A stretch of 57,515 nucleotides of DNA from Ruminococcus sp. CAG:488 (GTDB lineage Bacteria > Bacillota > Clostridia > Oscillospirales > Acutalibacteraceae): positions 139,289-196,803 of the forward strand of contig HF999643.1 in NCBI GenBank assembly GCA_000434055.1, given 5' to 3'. The notes beneath the pieces are model-generated. The model was not told where the DNA came from. It saw nothing but the letters and a program-made list of their open reading frames with translations, and ran no database searches. Below are positions 41,164-50,339 of the stretch, piece after piece. Every line of letters starts with the position of its first letter. The first letter of the stretch is position 1. Both the position numbers and the translations under genes were made by a program.

Positions 41164-43803
41164 TTATTTTATAAAAGATTTAACGATATCGGCAACCGCC
41201 GCGATTGCTTCATCAACCTTATCTATATCCTTTGCGCCTGCCATTGCGAAATCGGGCTTTCCGCCGCCGTTTCCGCCTGCTAACTTTGCAACGGCACGAA
41301 CAACGTCACCTGCTTTAACTCCGCTCTTGACAGCCTCGGGAGCGCAACAAGCGGCAAAATTAGCCGAGCCTTTTTCTTTATTCACGGCGCCGAATACGGC
41401 AACGATGTTGTCTCCCTCGGCCTTTGCCTTGTCAGAAAGCTGACGAAGCTCATCAACGGTTACTTCACCTGCATTTGCGGCGATAACCTTGAGTGTACCG
41501 ACCTCAACGGCATTGTCAAAGAGACTGCCCGAACGCATTTCGGTAAGCTGAGCGGTAAGGGCTTCAATTTCCCTGTCCTTCTCTTTAAGCTCATTTGAAA
41601 GCGAAACGGCTTTCTTTTCGATATCCGAGGGATTGGCAACCTTGAGTGCCGCAGCAGTGCCGAAAATCTTTGAATTGAGCGAGTCGATATAATTAAGAAC
41701 TCCCGTACCTGTTACCGCTTCGATACGTCTTACGCCTGCGGCAACCGAGGTTTCGGTAATAATCTTGAAAAGTCCGAGCTTGCCCGTGTTTGAAACATGA
41801 GTTCCGCCGCAAAGCTCAGTCGAGAAATCTCCGGCCTTGACAACACGTACAACGTCGCCGTACTTCTCTCCGAAAAGAGCCATTGCTCCCGTTTTCTTAG
41901 CTTCTTCTATCGGCATCTCGGTCATTGTGACGCTCTCAGCCGAGAGAATAATATTATTAACCTCGTTTTCAACCGTTTTCAGCTCATCGGATGTCATAGC
42001 CGAGAAATGAGAAAAGTCAAAACGAACAGTGTTTTCGTTAACAAGCTGACCTGCCTGCTCAACGTGCGAGCCGAGTGTTTTCCTCAAAGCCGCCTGAAGA
42101 AGATGCGCCGCCGTGTGGTTTCTTGCAATTGCGTCTCTCCTCTGAGAGTCGATGGCAGTCTTTACGCTGTCGCCTGTTTTGGCGTTGTCTCCGTCGATAA
42201 TTCTTCCGTAATGAAGAATTACGCCGTCATTGGTCTTTGTTGTGTTCTCAACCTCAAAAGTGAAGCCGTCGCCGTAGATATAGCCTGTGTCGCCTACCTG
42301 TCCGCCGCTTTCGGCATAGAAGGAGGTCTTGTCCGCTACAAGGAATGAATCTGCACCGTTCTCAAGCACGTCACATCTGATACCGTCCGTGATAAAAGCA
42401 ATTATCTTGCCCTCGGCTTCGTAAGAATCGTAGCCATTGAACTCGGTCTTTGCAATACCCTTTGTAACGACGCCCGTATCATTCCAGCCCTCGGCGCCTG
42501 CGCCCTTGTGAGCGTCACGCGAACGCTTGCGCTGAACGAGAACAAGCTCCTTGAATTTATCCTCGTCAACGGTCATGCCCTTTTCCTCAAGTATTTCCTT
42601 TGTGAGATCTATCGGGAATCCGAATGTGTCCTGAAGCTTAAATGCGTCCTCGGCACTCAGCTCCTTTGACTTAGAATCCTCAATCATTTTTGAAAGAACG
42701 TCTAAGCCTGCGTCGATCGTTCTGTTAAAGCTCTCCTCCTCGGTCGAGATAACGTTAACGATAAAGTCACGCTTTTCGACAAGGTTCGGATAAGCATTCT
42801 TGTTTTCATTGATGACCGTGTTGGCAACCTCGGAGAGGAAAGGCCTGTTGATGCCGAGAAGTCTGCCGTGTCTTGCAGCCCTTCTGAGCAAACGGCGAAG
42901 AACATAACCTCTGCCGCTGTTTGAAGGCATAACGCCGTCGCCGATCATAAAGGTTGTCGAACGTATATGGTCCGTGATAACACGAAGCGAAACGTCGCTC
43001 TTTTCGTCGGTGTGATATTCAACGCCGGCGATTTTTGCAATGTGTTTCATAATGTTCTGGATTGTGTCAACCTCAAAAAGATTGTCGACATTCTGAGCAA
43101 TACAGGCAAGCCTTTCAAGACCCATGCCTGTGTCAATATTGGGATGGGCAAGCGGAGTATAATGATTATGTCCGTCGTTCTCAAACTGAGTGAAAACGAG
43201 GTTCCAGAACTCAACATATCTGTCGCACTCGCAGCCTACCTTACAATCCGGCTTTCCGCAGCCGTGCTCGGGTCCTCTGTCGTAATAAATCTCCGAGCAA
43301 GGGCCGCAAGGACCTGCTCCGTGCTCCCAGAAGTTATCCTCCTTGCCGAAGCGAACCATGTGGCTCTCCTGTACGCCTATCTCCTTTGTCCAGATGTCAT
43401 AAGCCTCGTCATCATCGAGATAAACGCTTATATAGAGCCTTTCGGGATCCATCTCAATTACCTTGGTGCAAAATTCCCATGCCCATGTAATGGCATCATG
43501 CTTAAAATAATCGCCGAAGGAGAAATTGCCGAGCATTTCAAAATATGTTCCGTGACGCGCGGTTTTTCCGACATTCTCGATATCGGGCGTTCTGATACAT
43601 TTCTGACATGTTGTAACTCTCGTTCTCGGCGGGGTGATCTCGCCCGTAAAATATTTTTTCATCGGCGACATTCCTGCGTTGATAAGCAGAAGGCTTTTGT
43701 CGCCCTGCGGAATAAGAGAAAAGCTCGGGAGTCTCAAATGACCCTTGCTCTCGTAAAACGAAAGAAATTTTTCTCTTAATTCGTTAAGTCCTGTCCATTC
43801 CAT
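41164..43803 (-). CDS. alaS: Alanyl-tRNA synthetase
   Basis: The full-length 879-residue class II synthetase starts MEWTGLNELREKFLSFYESKG and has the aminoacylation core (INAGMSPMKKYFTG, GTYFEMLGNFSFGDYFK, DTGMGLERL). The editing domain carries the zinc motif HTAAHLLQAAL with CGGTHVSNTG, and a C-terminal DHHA1/C-Ala domain runs to the end (GGNGGGKPDFAMAG). It charges tRNA-Ala and clears mischarged Ser and Gly. There is no T-box leader: only 67 bases separate it from the upstream gene. The ribosome binding site is GGGAG eight bases from the ATG. Confidence 0.97.
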   Translation of the reverse strand: MEWTGLNELREKFLSFYESKGHLRLPSFSLIPQGDKSLLLINAGMSPMKKYFTGEITPPRTRVTTCQKCIRTPDIENVGKTARHGTYFEMLGNFSFGDYFKHDAITWAWEFCTKVIEMDPERLYISVYLDDDEAYDIWTKEIGVQESHMVRFGKEDNFWEHGAGPCGPCSEIYYDRGPEHGCGKPDCKVGCECDRYVEFWNLVFTQFENDGHNHYTPLAHPNIDTGMGLERLACIAQNVDNLFEVDTIQNIMKHIAKIAGVEYHTDEKSDVSLRVITDHIRSTTFMIGDGVMPSNSGRGYVLRRLLRRAARHGRLLGINRPFLSEVANTVINENKNAYPNLVEKRDFIVNVISTEEESFNRTIDAGLDVLSKMIEDSKSKELSAEDAFKLQDTFGFPIDLTKEILEEKGMTVDEDKFKELVLVQRKRSRDAHKGAGAEGWNDTGVVTKGIAKTEFNGYDSYEAEGKIIAFITDGIRCDVLENGADSFLVADKTSFYAESGGQVGDTGYIYGDGFTFEVENTTKTNDGVILHYGRIIDGDNAKTGDSVKTAIDSQRRDAIARNHTAAHLLQAALRKTLGSHVEQAGQLVNENTVRFDFSHFSAMTSDELKTVENEVNNIILSAESVTMTEMPIEEAKKTGAMALFGEKYGDVVRVVKAGDFSTELCGGTHVSNTGKLGLFKIITETSVAAGVRRIEAVTGTGVLNYIDSLNSKIFGTAAALKVANPSDIEKKAVSLSNELKEKDREIEALTAQLTEMRSGSLFDNAVEVGTLKVIAANAGEVTVDELRQLSDKAKAEGDNIVAVFGAVNKEKGSANFAACCAPEAVKSGVKAGDVVRAVAKLAGGNGGGKPDFAMAGAKDIDKVDEAIAAVADIVKSFIK

Positions 43804-43844
43804 AAATACAACTCCCTGTAAATTGAGTTAATAACTAATTTATT

Positions 43845-43874
43845 ATTATATGCTTTGCGGCATATTAAAGTCAA
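43845..43874 (-). promoter_or_regulatory. Promoter of alaS with an inverted repeat in the spacer
   Basis: On the minus strand TTGACT (43869-43874), an 18-base spacer and TATAAT (43845-43850) form a strong sigma-A-type promoter. ATATGC (43848-43853) and GCATAT (43860-43865) are inverted around six bases within it, so the element may also be an operator or a weak terminator for the upstream gene. Confidence 0.7.
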
Positions 43875-44785
43875 TCACATTTTGTAAATTCCTTTGAATT
43901 TGATTCAAAAACTATCGTTCCGAGCAAATCGGTGCGGAAATATTCTATCCCCATACTTTCAAACCGTTTTGTAACGGCACGGTGCGGATGTCCGTAATCG
44001 TTATTCAATCCGCAGCAGATAACGGCATATTTCGGATTGACGGCTTTCAGCCACTTCTCACTCGATGAGGTCTTGCTGCCGTGATGGCCGACATTGAGGA
44101 TCGTTGCGGAATAATCAACATTCTTCTGCAGCAGGTCTTTTTCAACCGTTGCGGATGCATCTCCCATGAACATAACCGATGTATCGCCGCAGCTGACTCT
44201 CGTGACCGCCGACATATCATTCAAATCGTCATAATCATGCAGCGGTGCAAAAATTTCCACGGTCATTTCACCGTAGGAAAAGGTCTCGCCCGGTTCGGCG
44301 GCTATAACATTCTCGGCATTATCCGAAACGGCCGTTAGGAACTTTTCATAAATCCTGCTTGTCGGAATAATCTTTTCGGGAATCTCAGGCATGATAAAAT
44401 CCTTGATTTTAAATTCATAAAGAAGCTTTGTCATCGCGCCCATGTGGTCGGAATGAGGATGAGTAACAAGAACACAGTCAAGCGTATCAATGTTGAGATT
44501 CTTTATGTAGCCGATGACGGTCTGAGCCGCTCCAACCTCGCCCGAATCGACAAGTATTGTTTTGCCGCCGCATCTGAGCAGTGTGCAATTACCCTGTCCG
44601 ACATCAATGAAGCTGACGTACATCTTATCGGGATTGCTCTGCTCTGTGTTCCTCAGTCCGGCTTCATCATAAATATCCTTGAAGTCACCGAAAAACCGTG
44701 AGCCGAGCACCGAAAGAATGGCAATAATCAAAACTATGATTCCAGTTACAGCTTTCGTGTTAATATTTTTTCTTCTTTTTTTCAT
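43871..44785 (-). CDS. Membrane-anchored metallo-beta-lactamase-fold protein, ComEC C-domain type
   Basis: About 304 residues: one N-terminal membrane helix (AVTGIIVLIIAILSVLGSRF) and an outside metallo-beta-lactamase domain. Metal motifs are intact: VSFIDVGQGNCTLL, ILVDSGE, LVTHPHSDHMGA, VMFMGDAS and LNVGHHGSKTSSSEKWL. This subgroup matches the C-terminal domain of ComEC/Rec2, which is thought to degrade one strand of incoming DNA. The ATG at 44785 lies inside the end of ygiQ; an earlier frame start at 44848 gives a non-hydrophobic, unlikely N-terminus. The real role could also be phosphodiester or lipid hydrolysis. Confidence 0.9.
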   Translation of the reverse strand: MKKRRKNINTKAVTGIIVLIIAILSVLGSRFFGDFKDIYDEAGLRNTEQSNPDKMYVSFIDVGQGNCTLLRCGGKTILVDSGEVGAAQTVIGYIKNLNIDTLDCVLVTHPHSDHMGAMTKLLYEFKIKDFIMPEIPEKIIPTSRIYEKFLTAVSDNAENVIAAEPGETFSYGEMTVEIFAPLHDYDDLNDMSAVTRVSCGDTSVMFMGDASATVEKDLLQKNVDYSATILNVGHHGSKTSSSEKWLKAVNPKYAVICCGLNNDYGHPHRAVTKRFESMGIEYFRTDLLGTIVFESNSKEFTKCD

Positions 44786-46619
44786 ATCTCTTACCGTCGC
44801 CGAAGCTGTTCTTTGAGGCTCTGACTGCGTTTGTACGCTTCGGTGCAATCAGGCACTTCTCGGAATAGCCTATCAAATCGTGTCTGCCGGCTTTTCTGAG
44901 CGCTTCCTCGCAAAGATCCCTGTTTTTCGGGTCATAATATTGCAAAAGCGCACGCTGCAAGGCTTTGTCGTGCGGAGTTTTGGCAACATAGACCTCTTTC
45001 ATTGTGTATGGGTCAAGTCCCGTGTAGAACATACAGGTTGAAATTGTACCCGGTGTGGGATAAAAATCCTGAACCTGCTCGGGGCGAATATGTCTTTTCT
45101 TCAGGAATACCGCCAGTTCAACCGCATCCTTTAAGGTTGATCCGGGATGAGACGACATGAGATAAGGAACAAGGTACTGCTCCTTGCCGACGGAATTTGT
45201 TATTTCAAAATATTTCTTTGAAAACTCTATATAAGCCTCAATATGAGGCTTACCCATCTTATCAAGAACCGCCGCCGAGCAATGCTCGGGAGCTACCTTG
45301 AGCTGGCCGCTGACATGATATTTAACAAGCTCACGGAAAAACGTATCGTCCGGGTCTTTAAGCATATAATCATATCTTATTCCCGAGCGAATAAACACCT
45401 TTTTGACCTTCGGCAGTTCGCGAACGGATCTAAGAATATCAAGATATTCGCTGTGGTCGGCTTTCAAAGCCTTGCAGGGTGTCGGTGCAAGGCACTTTTT
45501 GCCCTTACAAAGACCCTTTTCAAGCTGAATGAGACAGCTTGTGCGCCTAAAGTTCGCAGTCGGGCCGCCTATATCGTGAATGTAGCCTTTAAAATTCGGC
45601 TTTTCTGTAAGCATTTTCGCTTCTTTGATAATAGATTCCTTGCTTCTTGTCGTAACAAATCTGCCCTGATGAAACGCTATCGAGCAGAAGTTACATGCGC
45701 CGAAGCAGCCTCGGTTATGTGTAATGGAAAATTCAACCTCTTCAATCGCAGGAACACCGCCCATTTTTTCATAGCACGGGTGATATGTCCTCTCATAAGG
45801 AAGCGAGTAAACCCAGTCCATCTCCTCCTGAGTTAGCGGAGGCATAGGCGGATTTTGCACAAGCATTTTATTTCCGTGGCGCTGTTTAATCAGCTTTCCT
45901 CTGATATGGTCCTGCTCGTCCTGTTCGATTCGGCAGGAAACCGCATATTCCTTTTTGCTCTTGCAAACGTTTTCAAAAGACGGACATTCTGCGCCGTAAA
46001 GCGGAGTTTCCCGCACGTCGCAGGCGTAGCAGGTTCCCCTGACATCCGTAATGGAGCTTATCGGCTCACCGTTGGAAAGTCTGCGGCAAATTTCAATTGT
46101 TTGATTCTCGCCCATTCCGTAGGAAATTAGGTCGGCCTGCGAATCAAAAAGAATACTCCTTCTTATATTATCGTCCCAGTAGTCGTAATGAGCAAAGCGG
46201 CGAAGCGACGCTTCAAGGCCGCCGATTATGATGGGAATATCGCCGTAAAGCTCCCTGATCTTGTTGCAATAAACAATTACGGCTCTGTCGGGTCTTAAGC
46301 CCATAACTTTTCCCGGGGAATATGCGTCCTGACTTCGATGCTTTTTTGCCGCCGTGTAATGAGCGACCATTGAATCAATGTTTCCCGAGGAAACCATGAA
46401 GCCGAGCTTCGGTCTGCCGAAGCGGAGAAAATCATCGTTTTTTCTCCAATCGGGCTGGCTGAGGAAAGCAACTCTGTAACCCTCCGCCTCCATTACTCTT
46501 GTAATTATAGCCGCACCGAAGCTAGGATGGTCAACGTATGCATCGCCCGAAACATAGACAAAATCTACCCCGTCCCATCCTCTTTCTTTAACTTCTTCTG
46601 CGGTTATCGGTAAAAACAT
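44760..46619 (-). CDS. YgiQ-family radical SAM protein
   Basis: A 619-residue protein with the family N-terminus MFLPITAEEVKERGWDGVDFVYVSGDAYVDHPSFG, a B12-binding-like region (about 1-280) and the radical SAM motif CFGACNFCSIAFHQGR near residue 314. The C-terminal DUF3362 part contains EQVQDFYPTPGTISTCMFYTG. The function is unknown; by class it should generate a 5'-deoxyadenosyl radical. The ATG has GAGGAG six bases ahead, inside the end of ftsK, and the C-terminus is Lys-rich where it overlaps the next gene by 26 bases. Confidence 0.93.
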   Translation of the reverse strand: MFLPITAEEVKERGWDGVDFVYVSGDAYVDHPSFGAAIITRVMEAEGYRVAFLSQPDWRKNDDFLRFGRPKLGFMVSSGNIDSMVAHYTAAKKHRSQDAYSPGKVMGLRPDRAVIVYCNKIRELYGDIPIIIGGLEASLRRFAHYDYWDDNIRRSILFDSQADLISYGMGENQTIEICRRLSNGEPISSITDVRGTCYACDVRETPLYGAECPSFENVCKSKKEYAVSCRIEQDEQDHIRGKLIKQRHGNKMLVQNPPMPPLTQEEMDWVYSLPYERTYHPCYEKMGGVPAIEEVEFSITHNRGCFGACNFCSIAFHQGRFVTTRSKESIIKEAKMLTEKPNFKGYIHDIGGPTANFRRTSCLIQLEKGLCKGKKCLAPTPCKALKADHSEYLDILRSVRELPKVKKVFIRSGIRYDYMLKDPDDTFFRELVKYHVSGQLKVAPEHCSAAVLDKMGKPHIEAYIEFSKKYFEITNSVGKEQYLVPYLMSSHPGSTLKDAVELAVFLKKRHIRPEQVQDFYPTPGTISTCMFYTGLDPYTMKEVYVAKTPHDKALQRALLQYYDPKNRDLCEEALRKAGRHDLIGYSEKCLIAPKRTNAVRASKNSFGDGKRYEKKKKKY

Positions 46620-46622
46620 GAT

Positions 46623-49247
46623 TTACTCCTCATCGTCTTCTTCATATGCATCCGTCTCAATCGGATTTTCAATCGGAGCGGAAGCGTTTCCGAGGGCGTT
46701 CATCTCCATCCACTGCTGTTTGGATATAAGAACCTTTCTCGGTTTACTGCCCTCGAACGGGCCTACTATTCCCCTCTGTTCAAGCTCATCAATGATTCTT
46801 GCAGCACGGGCATAGCCTAATTTCAATTTACGTTGCAATAGCGTTGTTGATGCCATCTGAGCCTCAACGACTACTTCAATAGCCTTCGGTATCATCTCGT
46901 CGCCGCCCTCGCCGGAATCACCGTCAGACGACGATGAAGCGGAAGGTTTCTTCTCGATAACGGCCTGACGCTCGATCTCTTCCATAACTTTTTCGTCATA
47001 TTTCTTTTCTTCGCCCTGGGTCTTTATGAATTTAACAACGCTTTCAACCTCTTCATCGGAGAGGAAACAGCCTTGAACTCGAATAGGCTTTGAAACACCG
47101 ACGGGGCTGAACAGCATATCGCCGTAGCCCAAAAGCTTCTCGGCACCTGCCGTGTCAATAATCGTTCTTGAATCAACCTGTGACGAAACCGAAAGTGCGA
47201 TTCGGCTCGGGATATTCGCCTTGATTATACCCGTAATAACGTTAACGGAAGGTCTCTGCGTAGCAATAACAAGGTGCATACCTGCCGCACGTGCCATCTG
47301 AGCAAGACGGCAAATAGAATCCTCAACCTCATTCGGCGCAGCCATCATAAGGTCGGATAACTCGTCAATAAAAATAACGATATGCGGCATGGGTGTGAGC
47401 GTTTCGCTCGTTGCTGCAAGCTTGTTATATCCTTTGATATCTCTGACGGCATTTTCGGAGAACATCTTATATCTTTGAAGCATTTCGGTAACAGCCCAGC
47501 CAAGTGCGCCTGCCGCCTTTCTCGGGTCGGAAACAACGGGAACGAGAAGATGCGGAATTCCGTTATAAACGGTAAATTCAACCTGCTTCGGGTCAATCAT
47601 TAAAAGCTTGACTTCATCGGGATTTGAATTATAAAGTATGCTGACAATCATAGCATTAAGACAAACCGATTTACCTGAACCGGTGGTACCAGCAATGAGC
47701 AGATGCGGCATCTTGGCGATGTCGGCACAAATCGTATTGCCGGTGATATCCTTGCCGAGTCCCACGTTCAGCTTACTTTTCGCATTTTTGTAAACAGGTG
47801 TTTCGATAATCTCCCTGAGTGAAACCGTCGCCCTGTTCTTGTTCGGAATTTCAATTCCGATAGCCGACTTATTGGGAATCGGAGCCTCGATACGAACACC
47901 GGACGAAGCGAGAGCAAGGGCTATATCGTCGGCAAGACTTGTGATCTTGCTGATTTTAACGCCTGCCGCCGGCTGTAATTCATAACGTGTAACGGACGGA
48001 CCGCGGCAGATATCGACGATTTTTGTCGAAACTCCGAAGCTGTTGAGCGTTTCAACCAGCTTAGTTGCGTTGTTTTTCAGCTCCTCCTCATAGTTCATTG
48101 CACCTGCATTATTTGCATATTTCAGGCACTCGATCGGAGGCTTTTGATAGGTATGGAACACCTGAACGGGTTCGTCGGTTTTTCCTGCCTTTGTATCCTT
48201 TTTAGGTTCTGTCTTTTCTTTTTCGGCAGGCTTGTCCTTAGGCTTGACGGAGCTGTTGACCTTTTTAATTATCTCGTCAAGCGGCAAAGCGGGATCCGCA
48301 GCGGAAATTTCCGGTTCGGGCTTAACATCGACAAAGGGCTTCGGAGACTTGCTTCTCGGCGTAATGTCCTTTTTCTCGGCATTTCCGACAAGCTCCTCTA
48401 TATACATTCCGTCGTCCTCGGGAGAACCGTATGCCTCGGGGCCTATATCGACAGGAACATATTTCTTTTTCTTTCTGATAAACGAAGCGCTGTCGTCGGA
48501 GTCGTCCGCTTCTACCCTCTCCTGGCGTATTACTTTTGCGGAATCAATTCTTTCCTTAATGAAAATATACACACCCAAAAGTGTGCTGCCCGTTACAAAC
48601 ATAAGCGTTGCTATAAGAAGGATAATAAGCACAATTGCGGCAGCGGTTTTGCCGAAAAGCATTTCCGGTAATCCGCCGAAAATCGCGCCTATAATGCCGC
48701 CGCTTCCTACTGTCACGGTGTCCTTCAAATTCCAAACATATTCGATTTGATCTTTTAAATCACCCGAATCGACAGCATCGGAGAAAACGTGGACAATACC
48801 CGAAAGCATTCCCGTTGCGAGTGAAGCACCGATAAGCCTGCCTCTGAGCGACTTAATGGCATTTGCGCTCTTATCCGAAGCAAGCATAACGATTATATAA
48901 ATCAGCATCAGCGGCCAAACATAAGCGCAGATGCCCGCAATCCCGAAAATAAATTCGTGAAATGCAAGCCATACCCTTTCACCTTTTATAAATGTTGCCG
49001 CAAGAAGAATTGCCGTCACAGCAGAGAAAATTATTGCCGCGCGCTGACGGATAACCGCCGCCGAAACTCTGTTCTCGTTCTTCGACGAGGCTTTTTTGTT
49101 TTCGGCAGGCGCTTTAGTCTGTTTTCTGACAGGCTGAGTCGGTGCCGGGCCTTTCTTTTGCTGCAAAGTATTCTTCTGTTTTGAAGAAGCTGTTTTCTTC
49201 TTGGCTGACGACGTATTCTTTTTCTTGTTATTATTATTTGCCGCCAT
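46623..49247 (-). CDS. ftsK: FtsK/SpoIIIE DNA translocase
   Basis: The 874 residues begin with a Lys/Asn-rich cytoplasmic tail (about 1-65), then four or five membrane helices (about 68-230) and a charged Pro/Glu/Lys linker (about 240-380). The RecA-like motor has Walker A GTTGSGKS at 520-527, Walker B IVIFIDE at 623-629 and IATQRPSVNVITGIIKANIPSRI. A gamma winged helix at the end reads LLQRKLKLGYARAARIIDELEQRGIVGP. It pumps chromosomal DNA through closing septa, as SpoIIIE does at the sporulation septum; vegetative and sporulation roles cannot be split by sequence alone. The ribosome binding site GGAGGG is strong. Confidence 0.96.
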   Translation of the reverse strand: MAANNNNKKKNTSSAKKKTASSKQKNTLQQKKGPAPTQPVRKQTKAPAENKKASSKNENRVSAAVIRQRAAIIFSAVTAILLAATFIKGERVWLAFHEFIFGIAGICAYVWPLMLIYIIVMLASDKSANAIKSLRGRLIGASLATGMLSGIVHVFSDAVDSGDLKDQIEYVWNLKDTVTVGSGGIIGAIFGGLPEMLFGKTAAAIVLIILLIATLMFVTGSTLLGVYIFIKERIDSAKVIRQERVEADDSDDSASFIRKKKKYVPVDIGPEAYGSPEDDGMYIEELVGNAEKKDITPRSKSPKPFVDVKPEPEISAADPALPLDEIIKKVNSSVKPKDKPAEKEKTEPKKDTKAGKTDEPVQVFHTYQKPPIECLKYANNAGAMNYEEELKNNATKLVETLNSFGVSTKIVDICRGPSVTRYELQPAAGVKISKITSLADDIALALASSGVRIEAPIPNKSAIGIEIPNKNRATVSLREIIETPVYKNAKSKLNVGLGKDITGNTICADIAKMPHLLIAGTTGSGKSVCLNAMIVSILYNSNPDEVKLLMIDPKQVEFTVYNGIPHLLVPVVSDPRKAAGALGWAVTEMLQRYKMFSENAVRDIKGYNKLAATSETLTPMPHIVIFIDELSDLMMAAPNEVEDSICRLAQMARAAGMHLVIATQRPSVNVITGIIKANIPSRIALSVSSQVDSRTIIDTAGAEKLLGYGDMLFSPVGVSKPIRVQGCFLSDEEVESVVKFIKTQGEEKKYDEKVMEEIERQAVIEKKPSASSSSDGDSGEGGDEMIPKAIEVVVEAQMASTTLLQRKLKLGYARAARIIDELEQRGIVGPFEGSKPRKVLISKQQWMEMNALGNASAPIENPIETDAYEEDDEE

Positions 49248-49317
49248 GTTACCCTCCGTAATATATTAAATATATAAAAAAACATATATTAAGCGATAAT
49301 AGCCCAATATCTTGTAT

Positions 49318-49346
49318 ATAATACCATTTTTCGCTACAAATATCAA
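49318..49346 (-). promoter_or_regulatory. Promoter of ftsK
   Basis: TTGATA (49341-49346), a 17-base spacer and TATTAT (49318-49323) read on the minus strand. The -35 box is 8 bases from the -35 box of the divergent epimerase gene, and the ftsK leader is about 65 bases. Confidence 0.72.
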
Positions 49347-49359
49347 TAACTTTATTGAT
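49342..49359. repeat. Palindrome between the divergent -35 boxes
   Basis: ATCAATAA (49342-49349), CT and TTATTGAT (49352-49359) form an 18-base palindrome that overlaps both -35 boxes. It could be an operator for both genes, or may simply arise because both -35 boxes are TTGAT-like and face each other. Confidence 0.5.
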
Positions 49360-49383
49360 TTTTTTTGATAGATTGTATATAAT
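49355..49383 (+). promoter_or_regulatory. Promoter of the aldose epimerase gene
   Basis: TTGATT (49355-49360), a 17-base spacer and TATAAT (49378-49383) on the plus strand. The start codon is 27 bases after the -10 box, with GGAG just upstream. Confidence 0.75.
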
Positions 49384-49410
49384 TGATAAAACAAATGAAG
49401 GAGTGGCATT

Positions 49411-50265
49411 ATGAACTATACTTTAAATAATAATTCGATCGGCATTTCGGTTAAAAAATACGGCGCAGAGCTTTCCTCGTTCAAATCGCTTGACACATCA
49501 ATCGAGTACCTTTGGCAGGGCAATCCCGACGTTTGGTACGGTCAGTCCCCTATCCTCTTCCCGATTGTAGGTACATTGCTTGACAACAAGTGCAGAATCG
49601 ACGGCAAGGAATATGAGATGTTCCGCCACGGAATTGCAAGAAAAAGAGATTTTGAGCTTAAAGAGCAGGGCGAGGATCACCTCACGCTTACCCAAAGCTG
49701 GAATGACGAATCCCTTGAACGTTATCCGTTCAAATATATTTTCGACATTGAATTTAAGCTTGACGGCAAGAAATTGACAGTAACCCACACAATTAAAAAT
49801 GCCGACGATAAAATTATGTATTTTTCGATCGGCGCTCACCCGGGATTCAATTGTAAAATCGGCGACAGATTGTCATTTGCAGAGCCTGAGACTCTTGTTT
49901 GCGAAAAAATTGATACAGATTCAATTCTCGACGGCAAGCATTATCCGACGTTGAATAATGAAACAGATATTGTAATCACAAAGGACATTTTTGACGGCGA
50001 CGCACTCATTCTTTCGGGAATGAAGTCGGATACGGTTTACCTCGAGAGCGATTTGCGTCCTCAAAAAATTAAATTCAACTTCGGCAAGGCGCCCGTCCTC
50101 GGAATATGGGCAAAGCCGGGCGCAGAATATGTCTGCATCGAACCGTGGTACGGAATAAACGATTCAAGAGAGGTTAAGGACGATTTCTCACAGAAACGTC
50201 TCATTCAGAAGCTTGAACCCGGTGAAGAATTCGTATTCCCGTGGAGCGCGGAGATTATTGAGTAA
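49411..50265 (+). CDS. Aldose 1-epimerase family protein (LacX-like)
   Basis: The 284-residue protein has the galactose mutarotase fold of the LacX type: YGAELSSFKSLDTSIEYLWQG, PILFPIVGTL, the catalytic His in YEMFRHGIARKRDFEL, FSIGAHPGFN with the second His, and the terminal Glu region CIEPWYGINDSREV. It probably interconverts the anomers of a sugar in the cytoplasm. It has GGAG before the ATG, is alone in its unit, and ends at a shared terminator. Confidence 0.9.
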   Translation: MNYTLNNNSIGISVKKYGAELSSFKSLDTSIEYLWQGNPDVWYGQSPILFPIVGTLLDNKCRIDGKEYEMFRHGIARKRDFELKEQGEDHLTLTQSWNDESLERYPFKYIFDIEFKLDGKKLTVTHTIKNADDKIMYFSIGAHPGFNCKIGDRLSFAEPETLVCEKIDTDSILDGKHYPTLNNETDIVITKDIFDGDALILSGMKSDTVYLESDLRPQKIKFNFGKAPVLGIWAKPGAEYVCIEPWYGINDSREVKDDFSQKRLIQKLEPGEEFVFPWSAEIIE

Positions 50266-50300
50266 AATATAAATTCACATGTAAAATCAAAATAAAATAA

Positions 50301-50339
50301 CTGCCGCATTCAGGTTTATCCCAATGCGGCAGCTTTTTT
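50301..50339. terminator. Bidirectional terminator between convergent genes
   Basis: CTGCCGCATT (50301-50310) and AATGCGGCAG (50323-50332) form a 10-bp stem. CTTTTTTA follows on the plus strand, and TTATTTTATTTT follows on the minus strand. It serves the epimerase gene and the LRR gene; the LRR stop codon lies in its tail. Confidence 0.88.

Noticed and set aside
42967..43779. A 270-codon open frame on the plus strand opposite alaS
   Set aside because: It runs antisense to the catalytic half of alaS, has no ribosome binding site of note, and its product has no recognisable features.
43804..43870. A T-box leader in front of alaS
   Set aside because: Only 67 bases lie between the genes, too short for a T-box, and no specifier or T-box sequence is seen.
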